Positions 16,323 through 24,935 of a stretch of 64,000 bases of DNA are shown in pieces (positions within the stretch are counted from its first letter, which is position 1; every line of letters starts with the position of its first letter). The notes below the pieces were generated by a model. The model saw only the letters and a list, made by a program, of their open reading frames with translations, was not told where the DNA came from and did not search any database. The position numbers and the translations under genes were made by a program. Source of the DNA: Lewinella sp. IMCC34183 (lineage in GTDB: Bacteria > Bacteroidota > Bacteroidia > Chitinophagales > Saprospiraceae); assembly GCF_003390915.1 (NCBI RefSeq), contig NZ_QMEM01000005.1, positions 372,001 through 436,000 of the forward strand, in the 5' to 3' direction.

Positions 16323-17351
16323 CTAGAAGAGGTAGTTGGTGCGCCGGAGCAGAAGGATGAAGATCGGCGTACCGATCACGGAGGTCACGATGCCCAATGG
16401 CAGTTCGGCCGGACTCACGAGCAGCCGGGCCGCCAGGTCGGAGGCCGTCAGCACGATGGCCCCCGTCAACGCGCCCGCCCCGAGGAGAAAGCGGTTGTCC
16501 GACCCGTTGAGCATCCGCAGAAAGTGGGGGACGATCAGTCCCACGAAAGCGATCACGCCCACGAAGGCCGTGGCTACGGCGACCATGACTACGTTCACCG
16601 CCAGCACCTTCAGCTTCAGTTGACCGAGACTTACGCCGAGCAACTGCGCTTCCTGCTCGCCCAGCATCAGGGCGTTGAGTTGCTTGGCGTAGCGCAGGCT
16701 GAGCCACAGCCCGATCCCCGTGACCGCACCCACGATGCCCACCGCCCCCCAGTAGGCCCCGGACAGGGTGCCCAGGTTCCAGAAGGTGATCGAGCGGGCC
16801 TGGGGGTCGCGGGCGATGTACGACAGGAAGCCGACCCCGCTGAGGAAGAGGGCGTTGACCGCCACCCCGGTGAGCAACAGGGCGATCACCGAGCTGCGGC
16901 CGCTGTCCCGCGACCGAGCCAGGTAGAAGACCAGGGTCGTAGAGACCATCCCCCCGATACAGGCGGCCAGGGGCAGCCCCCACTCCCCCAGCTCGATCCC
17001 GAACGCCGCGCCCAGCACGAAGTAGAGTGAGGCCCCGAAGGCCGCCCCACTGGAGGTACCGACCAGGCCGGGCTCCACGATCGGGTTGCGGAAGAGCGCC
17101 TGCAGCAGTACCCCGCCGATGGTGAGGGTGGCCCCGACGAAGATGCCCATGATGACCCGCGGCAGGCGGATCTGCAGGAAAATGCGCTCGTTCAAACTCG
17201 CGAGTGTTTCGCCGCTTAGGGCGTGGGCGAGGGCGCTCCCAATCTCCCCCACGGTGATCTCCACCGCCCCGAATATGACGGATGCGAGCGCGAGCAGAAA
17301 CAGCAGGACGACCAGCACCAGGTATATTCCCGCCGACCTACCGCCCCGCAT
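16323..17351 (-). CDS. hmuU: FecCD-family ABC permease (HmuU-like)
   Basis: 342 residues with about nine to ten hydrophobic membrane spans. Family motifs are RLPRVIMGIFVGATLTIGGV near 57-76, FRNPIVEPGLVGTSSGAAFG, GVIAFVGLIVPHFLRMLNG and the C-terminal ELPLGIVTSVIGTPIFILLL, as in BtuC/HmuU. Its start overlaps the end of the binding-protein gene by 14 bp, and its stop is 1 bp from the ATPase start: a tightly coupled operon. Confidence 0.9.
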   Translation of the reverse strand: MRGGRSAGIYLVLVVLLFLLALASVIFGAVEITVGEIGSALAHALSGETLASLNERIFLQIRLPRVIMGIFVGATLTIGGVLLQALFRNPIVEPGLVGTSSGAAFGASLYFVLGAAFGIELGEWGLPLAACIGGMVSTTLVFYLARSRDSGRSSVIALLLTGVAVNALFLSGVGFLSYIARDPQARSITFWNLGTLSGAYWGAVGIVGAVTGIGLWLSLRYAKQLNALMLGEQEAQLLGVSLGQLKLKVLAVNVVMVAVATAFVGVIAFVGLIVPHFLRMLNGSDNRFLLGAGALTGAIVLTASDLAARLLVSPAELPLGIVTSVIGTPIFILLLRRTNYLF

Positions 17352-18213
17352 CCGGATGAATAAGTTGCTGCAGGCGGAGCACGACCTCCCCCGTGCGGGG
17401 CCCCAGGTACACCATATCGTGCTCCTCGACGCGGAATACCCGGCCGTCCCGGTAGGCGTTCGTGGTGGATACCCCCGGCAGCTGCACGACTTCCCCGCCG
17501 TCGTCCAGTCGGTCGTAGCCGAAATCGGTGAGCAGGATGATATCCGGGTCCGCCGCGGCGATCACCTCGGGGGAAATCTGGGCCATCTCCCGCTCGCCCG
17601 CCACGGCCGTTTTTCCGCCGGCCCATTCCAGTAGGCGGGCGGCGGTACTGTTTTCAGTCATCACGAGGTACACGTTGGAGGCGCGCCCGTAGTGGATGAT
17701 CAGCACCGTGGGGGTTTCGGTGTACTGACCGGCCGCCGCCAGTGCCCGCTCCATATCGGCGTCGAGCTTCCGGACGAGGGAGTCGGCCGCGGCCTCTTTA
17801 CCGAAGTAGGCACCCATTTCCCGAATCAGCGAGTCGGTGCCCGCGATCGTGTTGCCGTAGTGGCCGAAGGTCCTCATCGGGATCTCCAACTCCTCCAGCT
17901 GGGTGACCACCGGTTCCGGTCCGATGTTGTTGTCGTGCAGGATCAGGGTAGGCTTCATGGCCAGGATGGGCTCGGCAGCCAGGGCCCGGTGATAGCCTAC
18001 GGTGGGCAGCTCTTTGATCTCCGGCGGGTAGGTGCTCGACAGGTCTACGGCCACCAGATTTTCCGTGGCACCCAGGGCATACATGATCTCGGCGTACTGC
18101 TTGGAGATGACCACGATGCGCTCCCCCTCGTCCATCTTTTCGTCGGGGTTGTCGAAGCGGCCACAGCCCAGGACGGTCACGGCAAACAGTAAAAGCAGAA
18201 AGGAATATCTCAC
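17338..18213 (-). CDS. hmuT: Heme/iron-chelate-binding lipoprotein (HmuT-like)
   Basis: 291 residues from a GTG start giving MRYSFLLLLFAVTVLGCG, a lipoprotein signal with Cys17. An ATG further upstream would put an unlikely polar tail before the signal. The fold is the class III periplasmic binding protein: RIVVISKQYAEIMYALGAT, then VAVDLSSTYPPEIKELPTVG and YHRALAAEPILAMKPTLIL, the pattern of heme-binding HmuT proteins. It hands ligand to the permease encoded next. It starts 28 bp after the TonB receptor stop. Confidence 0.85.
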   Translation of the reverse strand: MRYSFLLLLFAVTVLGCGRFDNPDEKMDEGERIVVISKQYAEIMYALGATENLVAVDLSSTYPPEIKELPTVGYHRALAAEPILAMKPTLILHDNNIGPEPVVTQLEELEIPMRTFGHYGNTIAGTDSLIREMGAYFGKEAAADSLVRKLDADMERALAAAGQYTETPTVLIIHYGRASNVYLVMTENSTAARLLEWAGGKTAVAGEREMAQISPEVIAAADPDIILLTDFGYDRLDDGGEVVQLPGVSTTNAYRDGRVFRVEEHDMVYLGPRTGEVVLRLQQLIHPDAGR

Positions 18214-18241
18214 GGTTCGGTGGGCGTTTGTCGGTGCCTGA

Positions 18242-20644
18242 CTAGAGGGTATAACTGAGGTTGATCCCGCCGAAGAAGTTGGCTTCGTTGGGACCGGGGA
18301 TGTAGGCATCCGGCAGCTGGTTCACGAAGACCATCTGGTAGTATTGGGCCCCCGTCAGGTTGTAGGCGCCGGCGTAGAGGTCGAGGGACAGGTGGCCGAA
18401 ACGTTTGCGGACCCCCACCTTGGCGTTTAGCAGCCCGTAGGGGTCGGTCTCGTTGACGCCGTCGGAAGTGAAGGGCATGCGGCCGCGGTAGTTGTAGTAG
18501 GCATTGCCGTAGACGCCGGCCCGGGTAGCCACGTCTACGCCGAGGTTAAAGACAACGGGTGCGACACCCGCCACCGCCTTGCCGGAATAGTCCTGGACCA
18601 CGGTGCTGTCGCCATTGGCCGCGTTCTTGCCCACGGACTCAAACCGGTACTCCTCGTAGGTAAAATCGGAATAGGTGAGGTTAGCGAAGGGCCGCACCTC
18701 CGTCATGAAGCCCGTCCCCGCCCGGACGGCGTCGTAACTCGCCGCCACTTCCAGGCCCTGGTTGTTGAGCCGGCCGCCGTTGACGATGTAAGAGTAGAGG
18801 GTGGCGGTGTTCTCGGGATTCTGCACCGTGATGGTGGTAAACTTGTCCTTGAATTTCGTCTGGAAGGCGGCCAGGGTATACGCCAGGCGGCCGGCCAGGA
18901 AGCTGCCCTTGGTGCCCACTTCCAGCTGCACGCCGTGCTCGGGGGTGAGGCCGGTGTTCAATTCGCCCGTCGTGGAGATCAGGATGTTGCCGCTCACCGG
19001 TGCCTTGTAGCCGCTCGAGTAGGCGGCGTAGACGGAAGCCACCGCGCCCAGTTGCTTGTTGATCGCCAGGGAGGGGGACAGCAGGTTGGTGTACTTGCGG
19101 TCGTAGACGGGCAGGCGGGCGTTGCCGGGGTGATTGTTGGAAAGCCCCCAGAGGCGGTCCTCCAGCCGCAGGTGCATGCTGCTCACCCCTACCCCGGCGG
19201 TGAGGCTGAACCGGCGGGGCAGGTCGAGGGTCCACTGGGTGAAGTACGACACCGTCGAATTGATGGTTGCCTGATCGCTGCGCAGGCTGGTGATGATGTT
19301 GTAGCCTTCCAGGTGGGAGCTGTCGGGGCCCATGCCGTAGCCGATCGTCTGGGCGTTCATTTTTTGCGCCTCTACGCCGGTGATGCCGGAGAGCTGCGTT
19401 TCCCCGCCCAGCGCAAAGCGGGTTTCGAAGACGGAGCGGAGGCCATAGTTGGCGGGTTGCTTGTCGGTCCAGCCGCCGGCGGAGCTGTTGTCCAGGTTCT
19501 GGGCGGAGCCGAACAGCGTCGTGGTATTGGAGAGGTGCGCGCCGAAGCGGTAGTGGTGGCCGATGCCCGCGCGGAAGGTGCGGACGGCGGAGTGGGCATT
19601 GTTCTTTATATAGCGGGGGTTGCCAAAGTAGTCCAGGCTCTCGTACTGCGCGATACTCAGTTCCCCGTTGCGCGCGTCGTAGCTGTCGGCGTAGCCCAGG
19701 TAGGTGGTCACGGTCTGCTTGTCGTTAAGGCGGAAGTCGCCGAGCAGGTTCGCGAAGTCCTTGCGCGACTCCGTATGCGGCATGAAGCCCCCGAATTCCT
19801 GGTGGCCGTAGTTGACCAGCACCGAGGAGGTCTTGCCCCCGATGCGGAGGCGGGTGGTCGTCCGCAGCAATCCGTAGTTGCCCACGAGCACTTCCTGTCC
19901 GACGGAGGTTACCTCCCGCGGCGCCCGCTCGGTCTCCAGGTTCAGGACGCCGGCGATGGCCAGTCCGTAGAGCGTACCGGCAGGCCCCTTCAGCACCTCG
20001 GCGGTGGAGACCGATCCGAAGTCGATGTCGTCCAGTACCGTCAGTCCCTCCGCATCGGTGACGGGGATGCCGTTGAGGTACACTTTCACGCCCTGTCCGT
20101 CGAAGTTGCTGCTCACGCCCCGCGGTCCGATGCCGCTGCCGTAGCCCCGGATGTTGAGCTGCTGCCCGCCCGACTGGGTCCGCCGCTGCATGGTCACCCC
20201 CGGCACGTTGGTGTTGATGGCGTCCTCGAGGTAAAGGCCGGTGGACCGCTCCAGGGCCGTCTCTTCCAGCTTCACGATGGCCCGCGGCTGCTCGAGGGGG
20301 GAGGTCGTGGTGGTGGAGGTGGCGGTCACTTCCACGGTACCCAGTTCCTGGACGTCGGAAGCCAGGGCGATCACTACCCTACCGGCGTCCCCGCAGGCAA
20401 GCGTCCGCTGCAGGGTCCGGTAGCCCAAGAAGCTCAGGCGCAGGTGCACGGAGTCGGTACAGGACAGGGTGAATTCGCCGTTGCGGTCGCTGGTCATTCC
20501 ACCTGCGTCCCCGCCTAAGATAGTAACGCCTTCCAGGGGGCCCCGGGTACTTTCGTCGACCACCCGCCCCCGCAGGGCGCCGGTTTGCGCAAGGGACAAT
20601 AACGGACAACAGATGCTCAACAGCAACAGGACTAAATTTTTCAT
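18242..20644 (-). CDS. TonB-dependent receptor of the hemin/iron operon
   Basis: 800 residues. Signal peptide to LSLAQ, a carboxypeptidase-regulatory-like domain (LRGRVVDESTRGPLEGV), then a TonB-plug (about 110-240) with QLNIRGYGSGIGPRGVSSNF and LKGPAGTLYGLAIAGVLNLE, and a beta-barrel ending INLSYTL. The plug is of the ferric-siderophore/FecA-like type. As first gene of the operon with binding protein, permease and ATPase it should bring heme or a ferric chelate across the outer membrane. The longer in-frame extension upstream is rejected, as the signal peptide and promoter position fit the ATG at 20644. Confidence 0.92.
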   Translation of the reverse strand: MKNLVLLLLSICCPLLSLAQTGALRGRVVDESTRGPLEGVTILGGDAGGMTSDRNGEFTLSCTDSVHLRLSFLGYRTLQRTLACGDAGRVVIALASDVQELGTVEVTATSTTTTSPLEQPRAIVKLEETALERSTGLYLEDAINTNVPGVTMQRRTQSGGQQLNIRGYGSGIGPRGVSSNFDGQGVKVYLNGIPVTDAEGLTVLDDIDFGSVSTAEVLKGPAGTLYGLAIAGVLNLETERAPREVTSVGQEVLVGNYGLLRTTTRLRIGGKTSSVLVNYGHQEFGGFMPHTESRKDFANLLGDFRLNDKQTVTTYLGYADSYDARNGELSIAQYESLDYFGNPRYIKNNAHSAVRTFRAGIGHHYRFGAHLSNTTTLFGSAQNLDNSSAGGWTDKQPANYGLRSVFETRFALGGETQLSGITGVEAQKMNAQTIGYGMGPDSSHLEGYNIITSLRSDQATINSTVSYFTQWTLDLPRRFSLTAGVGVSSMHLRLEDRLWGLSNNHPGNARLPVYDRKYTNLLSPSLAINKQLGAVASVYAAYSSGYKAPVSGNILISTTGELNTGLTPEHGVQLEVGTKGSFLAGRLAYTLAAFQTKFKDKFTTITVQNPENTATLYSYIVNGGRLNNQGLEVAASYDAVRAGTGFMTEVRPFANLTYSDFTYEEYRFESVGKNAANGDSTVVQDYSGKAVAGVAPVVFNLGVDVATRAGVYGNAYYNYRGRMPFTSDGVNETDPYGLLNAKVGVRKRFGHLSLDLYAGAYNLTGAQYYQMVFVNQLPDAYIPGPNEANFFGGINLSYTL

Positions 20645-20951
20645 TTTTGGGCTTTTGGGTAACGGAAAACGTGACGAAACGGCGCGCACGCGGGTGCACC
20701 AGCTACCCGGATTAGCCTGCTCGTCAGAAGCTAAGGTATCGAAATATTGTGCTTCAAAAACACACCCGAAGGAAGAAACGGGAATGGAGGTCACCACTAC
20801 TGGGCCCGTGCCGAACGCCCGCTACCCATGCAGCCGCCGCGCTTGGTGGAGAAGAATTTCCTGGATCACCGGCGTGAGCGCGATTGTCGGAGGTAGCTTC
20901 GGCCAGGCAGGGCGGAACCTACGCCGCCGGCAGCTAGTGGCGGCGGCGGCT
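20645..20951 (-). promoter_or_regulatory. Promoter and leader of the iron operon, with TTTG and TACCTTAG boxes
   Basis: About 300 bp without a gene. On the minus strand TTTG (20755-20758) is followed after 16 nt by TACCTTAG (20731-20738), close to the Bacteroidota -33/-7 pair but with short spacing. This leaves a leader of about 80 nt before the ATG at 20644. The leader includes a GGGTAGCTGGTGCACCC segment that can fold on itself. I looked for a cobalamin riboswitch (B12 box AGCCAGGAGACC) and found none. The part towards 20951 shows nothing else. Confidence 0.5.
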
Positions 20952-21941
20952 TCAGGGGTGATAGGGCGCGCCGAGCACCAACGTGTCGCCCGACACGTCG
21001 ACCCGGAAAAAGTGCGGCTGCCGCCGGTAGCGTCCGTTAGATGCCACGCTATGGCTGTGCACCGACATCAGCAGCGTACCGTCGAAGGTGCGGAAGAGCA
21101 TACCGTGGCCGAAGTTGGGTGGCGTGATCGGCTGCGGCTCCTGTATCCAGGGGCCGTCGAGGGTGCCGCTCTCGGAGTAAGCGACGCCCTGTACGTAATC
21201 GTCGTACACCCAGCTGGTCCAGAGCATCCCGAGCCGGCCGGTACCGGTGCGGAAGAGGAAGGGTCCGTCGGTGACCTTATTTGGCCGTTCGGTGCCGTCG
21301 TCGACGTCGGCGCGGCTCCACGGGGAATCGCTGGCACGAAAAAGCACGGTGGGTTCGCCGACGGTGCCGCTGAGGTCGGGCTTGAGCTCGATCTTTTCCA
21401 TGGTACCGTTGCGGTTCTGCAGCCATTCCTCGCAGTACACCATCCAGGGGGTGCCGGCGCGGTCTACCCAGAAGGTACCGTCCAGCGTGGGCCGGTCGGC
21501 TGAGAGGTAGGTGGGGTCGGCCATGGGCAGGTAGGGGCCGGCGGCGGAGTCGCTCACCAGTACGTGACTGGCACGCCGCTCGATGACGTTGCCGTCTACC
21601 GTATCGATCTTGACGTCGCGGTTGGTAAAGGTGGCAAAGTAGTAGTACTTATCGCGGTATGCGTGCAGCTCGGCGGCCCAGATCATGGGGTCGGGGCCCA
21701 TCCAGGAATCCGGGTCGGTGGCGGTTACGCGGCGGGGCCCCTCCCAGGTCTTCAGATCGGTGCTGCTCCACATGCGGCCCCCGCTGCCGGTCAGGTAGTA
21801 CCGCTGCGTAACCGGGTCGGCCAGTACGTACGGGTCGCTCAGGTAGATCGAGTCGAGGGGTACCCTAACCTCCTGCGCACGCAGGGCGGGTGCGGCCGGG
21901 AACAGCGCCAGGTAAATGAAAAAGAACAGCGAAGGACGCAT
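20952..21941 (-). CDS. Exported GH43-type glycosidase
   Basis: 329 residues with a signal peptide ending near LRAQ. Five-bladed propeller pattern of GH43/GH62 clan enzymes: the catalytic-base block DSIYLSDPYVLADPVTQRYY, the pKa-modulating Asp in RPTLDGTFWVDRAGTPWMVY, and the third blade NKVTDGPFLFRTGTGRLGML. The C-terminal FGHGMLFRTFDGTLLMSVHS supplies the conserved His. Family members cleave alpha-L-arabinofuranose, beta-xylose or beta-galactose. Divergent from a second GH43 gene, with a 164-bp shared regulatory region. Confidence 0.85.
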   Translation of the reverse strand: MRPSLFFFIYLALFPAAPALRAQEVRVPLDSIYLSDPYVLADPVTQRYYLTGSGGRMWSSTDLKTWEGPRRVTATDPDSWMGPDPMIWAAELHAYRDKYYYFATFTNRDVKIDTVDGNVIERRASHVLVSDSAAGPYLPMADPTYLSADRPTLDGTFWVDRAGTPWMVYCEEWLQNRNGTMEKIELKPDLSGTVGEPTVLFRASDSPWSRADVDDGTERPNKVTDGPFLFRTGTGRLGMLWTSWVYDDYVQGVAYSESGTLDGPWIQEPQPITPPNFGHGMLFRTFDGTLLMSVHSHSVASNGRYRRQPHFFRVDVSGDTLVLGAPYHP

Positions 21942-22046
21942 GAAGGCGGAGATTTAGGGCGGCAGGGCGCGGGTGCCGGGATTAGCTGCGGAAGATAGGC
22001 TATCCGGTTCATTCCCGAGAGGCCCTGAGAAAGTAGGTGATATTTA

Positions 22047-22076
22047 TTTGTCATTATGACAATTATATCTACATTG
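22047..22076 (+). promoter_or_regulatory. TTTG-N19-TACATTG promoter for the GH43 lipoprotein gene
   Basis: TTTG at 22047-22050 and TACATTG at 22070-22076 are separated by 19 nt, matching the Bacteroidota housekeeping promoter (TTTG, 19-21 nt, TAnnTTTG). The predicted transcript starts near 22082, leaving a leader of about 24 nt before the ATG at 22106. The local DNA is much more AT-rich than its surroundings. Confidence 0.6.
22048..22062. promoter_or_regulatory. Operator-like palindrome TTGTCATTATGACAA
   Basis: Perfect inverted repeat: TTGTCAT and ATGACAA around one central T. It overlaps the -33 element of the promoter at 22047-22076, where a dimeric repressor would block polymerase. The outer GT/AC pattern resembles GntR-family sites. 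No regulator gene lies adjacent. Confidence 0.5.
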
Positions 22077-22105
22077 TTGTGTCTCTTCATTATCTACTAC
22101 TCATC

Positions 22106-23116
22106 ATGCACTACACGATCCCGCTGTTCTTCCTCTTTGGCCTGCTGGCCTGCTCCGCCCCCCCGGCGGACGACACGCCCGAAACCGTCGACGCGTCGGC
22201 CCGGACGGCCCCGGCCGAGATCAACAACCCCGTCATCCGCGACCAGTACACCGCCGACCCCGCCGCCCTGGTCCACGACGGTACCGTGTACCTCTACACC
22301 GGCCACGACGAGGCTCCCAACGACTTCAATTTTTACCGGATGAACGACTGGCTGGTGTATTCTTCCACTAATATGGTCGACTGGGAGGAGCACCCCGTGC
22401 CCCTGAGCGTGAGCGACTTCACCTGGGCGAAGGCCGACGCCTGGGCCGCCCAGGTGGTGGAGCGCGACGGCAAGTTTTACTGGTACGTGAGCGTGGAGCA
22501 CGACAGCATCGTTGGCAAGTCCATCGGCGTAGCCGTCGCCGATTCGCCCACCGGCCCCTTCCGGGACGCCCGCGGCTCGGCCCTTATCACGAACGACATG
22601 ACCAAGGCCACCGACATCACCTGGGACGACATCGACCCCACCGTCTGGATCGAGGACGACGGGCAGGCCTGGCTCTACTGGGGCAATACGGCCCTCTACT
22701 ACGCTCCGCTGAAGGACAACATGATCGAACTCGACGGTGAGATCCGGGTCGTCGAAGGCCTGCCCAAGTTTACCGAAGCCCCCTGGATCCACAAACGGGG
22801 CGACTGGTACTACCTCTCCTACGCCACCGAGTTCCCGGAAAAGATCGCCTACGCCATGTCCCGCTCGATCACGGGCCCGTGGGAGTACAAAGGCCTCCTC
22901 AACGAGATCGCCGGCAACTCGAATACCAACCACCAGTCCATCATCACCTTTCAGGGAAAAGACTACTTCATTTACCACACCGGTGGCATTAATCCTCACG
23001 GCGGCAGCTACCGCCGTTCGGTGGCCATCGACCGGTTGTACTACAACCCCGACAGCACGCTGCAGCGGATAGTGATGACCTCGGAGGGCATTCAGCGGGA
23101 GGATGAGGCGCGGTAA
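22106..23116 (+). CDS. GH43-type glycosidase lipoprotein
   Basis: 336 residues. Lipoprotein signal MHYTIPLFFLFGLLACSAPP (Cys16). GH43 propeller: DQYTADPAALVHDGTVYLYT supplies the catalytic base Asp, DIDPTVWIEDDGQAWLYWG the modulating Asp, and FTEAPWIHKRGDWYYLSYA the catalytic acid Glu. GNSNTNHQSIITFQGKDYFI holds the conserved His. This arrangement is close to arabinofuranosidase/xylosidase members. The enzyme is tethered to a membrane, probably surface-exposed. The start was chosen for the lipobox. Divergent from the other GH43 gene. Confidence 0.9.
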   Translation: MHYTIPLFFLFGLLACSAPPADDTPETVDASARTAPAEINNPVIRDQYTADPAALVHDGTVYLYTGHDEAPNDFNFYRMNDWLVYSSTNMVDWEEHPVPLSVSDFTWAKADAWAAQVVERDGKFYWYVSVEHDSIVGKSIGVAVADSPTGPFRDARGSALITNDMTKATDITWDDIDPTVWIEDDGQAWLYWGNTALYYAPLKDNMIELDGEIRVVEGLPKFTEAPWIHKRGDWYYLSYATEFPEKIAYAMSRSITGPWEYKGLLNEIAGNSNTNHQSIITFQGKDYFIYHTGGINPHGGSYRRSVAIDRLYYNPDSTLQRIVMTSEGIQREDEAR

Positions 23117-23132
23117 GACGTCGGGCGCGGAA

Positions 23133-23702
23133 TCAGTTACGTTCCGGAAAGCCCGTGAGTATGACGTCGCTCAGAAGAATATCTTCGACGCGCACCTGAC
23201 AGCCCGTTCCCCGGGGAGACTGCGCACCGAACCCGACGGACAGTCGCGAATCCATAGAGAGTTTGAAGGAGTCCACCAGCTTCCAACCGTAGGGTTCCAG
23301 TGAATAGTACAGGTAAAACTGGTCGCCCCGGCGTACGATCCGCAGGTAACAGCTCTGGACGTGAAGACAGTCTCCCAGCGTATCCTCCGACCAGCCGTCG
23401 GTCCGGCGGGAGACGATCCGGCAGCCCCCGTCCGCTTCCCGGCGCAGGGTGATCTTCACCCACCGTTCCCGATGCTCCCGTACCATTAAAAAAGCTCCGT
23501 CCTCGGGCTGATCGCCCCACAGAATCACCCGCGCGGAAAGGGAAAAATCGCCTTCCTGGTGGACGCAGCAGAAAGCGGCATTATCCAGTGCGATGGCCCC
23601 GGGCTTACGTATAAAGTTGGATCGGGCAGGTGCACCCACTTTTACTATTCCCTCCTCCACGGCATAATCACATGGATTCAGGGGAACTACGTCGTTGTGC
23701 AT
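23133..23702 (-). CDS. DUF1349 concanavalin-like protein
   Basis: 189 residues, no signal peptide. The sequence NDVVPLNPCDYAVEEGIVKV, then FSLSARVILWGDQPEDGAFL, WVKITLRREADGGCRIVSRR and YLRIVRRGDQFYLYYSLEP fits the DUF1349 family, a concanavalin-like beta-sandwich related to yeast Ygr262/YesU-type proteins. The biochemical role is unknown; carbohydrate binding is often proposed. It converges with the GH43 lipoprotein gene, 16 bp between the stops. Confidence 0.75.
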   Translation of the reverse strand: MHNDVVPLNPCDYAVEEGIVKVGAPARSNFIRKPGAIALDNAAFCCVHQEGDFSLSARVILWGDQPEDGAFLMVREHRERWVKITLRREADGGCRIVSRRTDGWSEDTLGDCLHVQSCYLRIVRRGDQFYLYYSLEPYGWKLVDSFKLSMDSRLSVGFGAQSPRGTGCQVRVEDILLSDVILTGFPERN

Positions 23703-23851
23703 GAGCGTGTCAGATACAGGAATTTAATTCCCCGAATATAAACCGGTGATACCCAATTTGCCAGCTTAGCCCGCGAAAGGGTAAGCGAAAGACATGAGGC
23801 CAGCCGGCGTCATGCGTTTCACGCGAAGGACGAACGCCCCGGGTTCGCGAC

Positions 23852-24673
23852 TTAGTGCGCGGACGGCTGCCCGGCGGTGCGGGTAGGCAAGCGGTCAAGA
23901 TCGTCGATCTCGCGCTTATAATCCGCTGGAAGAATCAGGGCCTTTATCGCCCGGTCCAGCCCGATAGCATGGCTTGCCTTGTAAAGCATGAGCACCGGCC
24001 CCAGTAGCGAAAACCTGCGCAACCCCAGCAGGTCGCGTACCCGCTCCGGCACGATCAGAGCCTGGGCCTCCCGTAGGAGGAAGTAGCGTACCGGCCCCAG
24101 GTGCTTGCGGTACTGACGGTACAGATCGACCGTATAGTCACTTCGGACAAGGTTTGCCTGCAGGTGTTCCCGGCGCATGGCCTGCCAGGCCGGGAAGTCG
24201 TCGGGCAAACCCCGTACGCCCATCCGGGAACCCACGCGGTGAAAGACGGTGAAAATCTCCCGCCGTTCGGCCTCCGACAGTGGCCGCTCCAGCACCTCGT
24301 ATGCCCGGATCGAGTAGTCGATCAACATGAAGAGTACGTCGCGGTAGGCCCAGTCGGGAATGCGCCGGCCACGCTTCTCTTCCACGACCGCGTGAATAGC
24401 CGCCATACTGTCAATGGCCCGCAGGGCCACCTCCCTGCGCGCAAAAACGATGGTCCGGGCATAGGATACCGTAGAAAACAACCTTCCCAGGGGATCGGCC
24501 GGCAACCGCCCCGTGAAGTAGAGCCAGTCCACCGCCTTATTCACCGCGAACTCCGCGGCCGCGCCGGCAAAGATGAAAAGGATGGTATCGCCCTTGCCCC
24601 AGATCTCCCGGACGATAGAGGTCGGAGCGACAAAATTTTCGGCTTGCTGATGCTGGGGGAGGGTGTTCGTCAT
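23852..24673 (-). CDS. DUF2236/MpaB-type oxygenase-like protein
   Basis: 273 residues from the ATG giving MTNTLPQHQQ (a GTG eight codons upstream is possible). It has the oxygenase MpaB/B'/rubber-oxygenase (DUF2236) pattern: SIVREIWGKGDTILFIFAGAAAE resembles the N-terminal helix pair, GRLFSTVSYARTIVFA and the RVGSRMGVRG region follow. Relatives bind heme b; a histidine ligand in HAVVEEKRGRRIPDWAYRDVLFML is plausible. Substrate unknown. Single gene, minus strand. Confidence 0.72.
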   Translation of the reverse strand: MTNTLPQHQQAENFVAPTSIVREIWGKGDTILFIFAGAAAEFAVNKAVDWLYFTGRLPADPLGRLFSTVSYARTIVFARREVALRAIDSMAAIHAVVEEKRGRRIPDWAYRDVLFMLIDYSIRAYEVLERPLSEAERREIFTVFHRVGSRMGVRGLPDDFPAWQAMRREHLQANLVRSDYTVDLYRQYRKHLGPVRYFLLREAQALIVPERVRDLLGLRRFSLLGPVLMLYKASHAIGLDRAIKALILPADYKREIDDLDRLPTRTAGQPSAH

Positions 24674-24935
24674 CGGACGGAGCGGTTGAGTAGGCACAGG
24701 AATAAATCAGTACTACGCAAACGTTACGAGAATACAAAAAGTGCTTTTAAAATAAAAGTTACTTATGCGCCCAGCCACTGGGAACTCGTTTGCGTCCGTT
24801 CGCTGCGGTGCCAGGCCCTGCGGATGCACGTGGCAAAGCTGGTCTTGACCAACAATAGGAGTAGTTCGCCACGGGGCCTGAAACCTGCCGTATCCACCTG
24901 CTACGTAACGGCAATGCCCGCCGGCAATCCCCAGC

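Noticed and set aside
18935-20518. Long plus-strand open frame (527 codons) across the iron TonB receptor gene
   Set aside because: It is antisense to a clear TonB receptor, has no signal or domain, and is low-complexity Gly/Val/Arg-rich as expected from GC-rich antisense codons.
20645-20951. Cobalamin riboswitch before the iron TonB operon
   Set aside because: The expected B12-box and GCCACTG elements were not found on the minus strand. Only promoter-like boxes and a small hairpin are seen.
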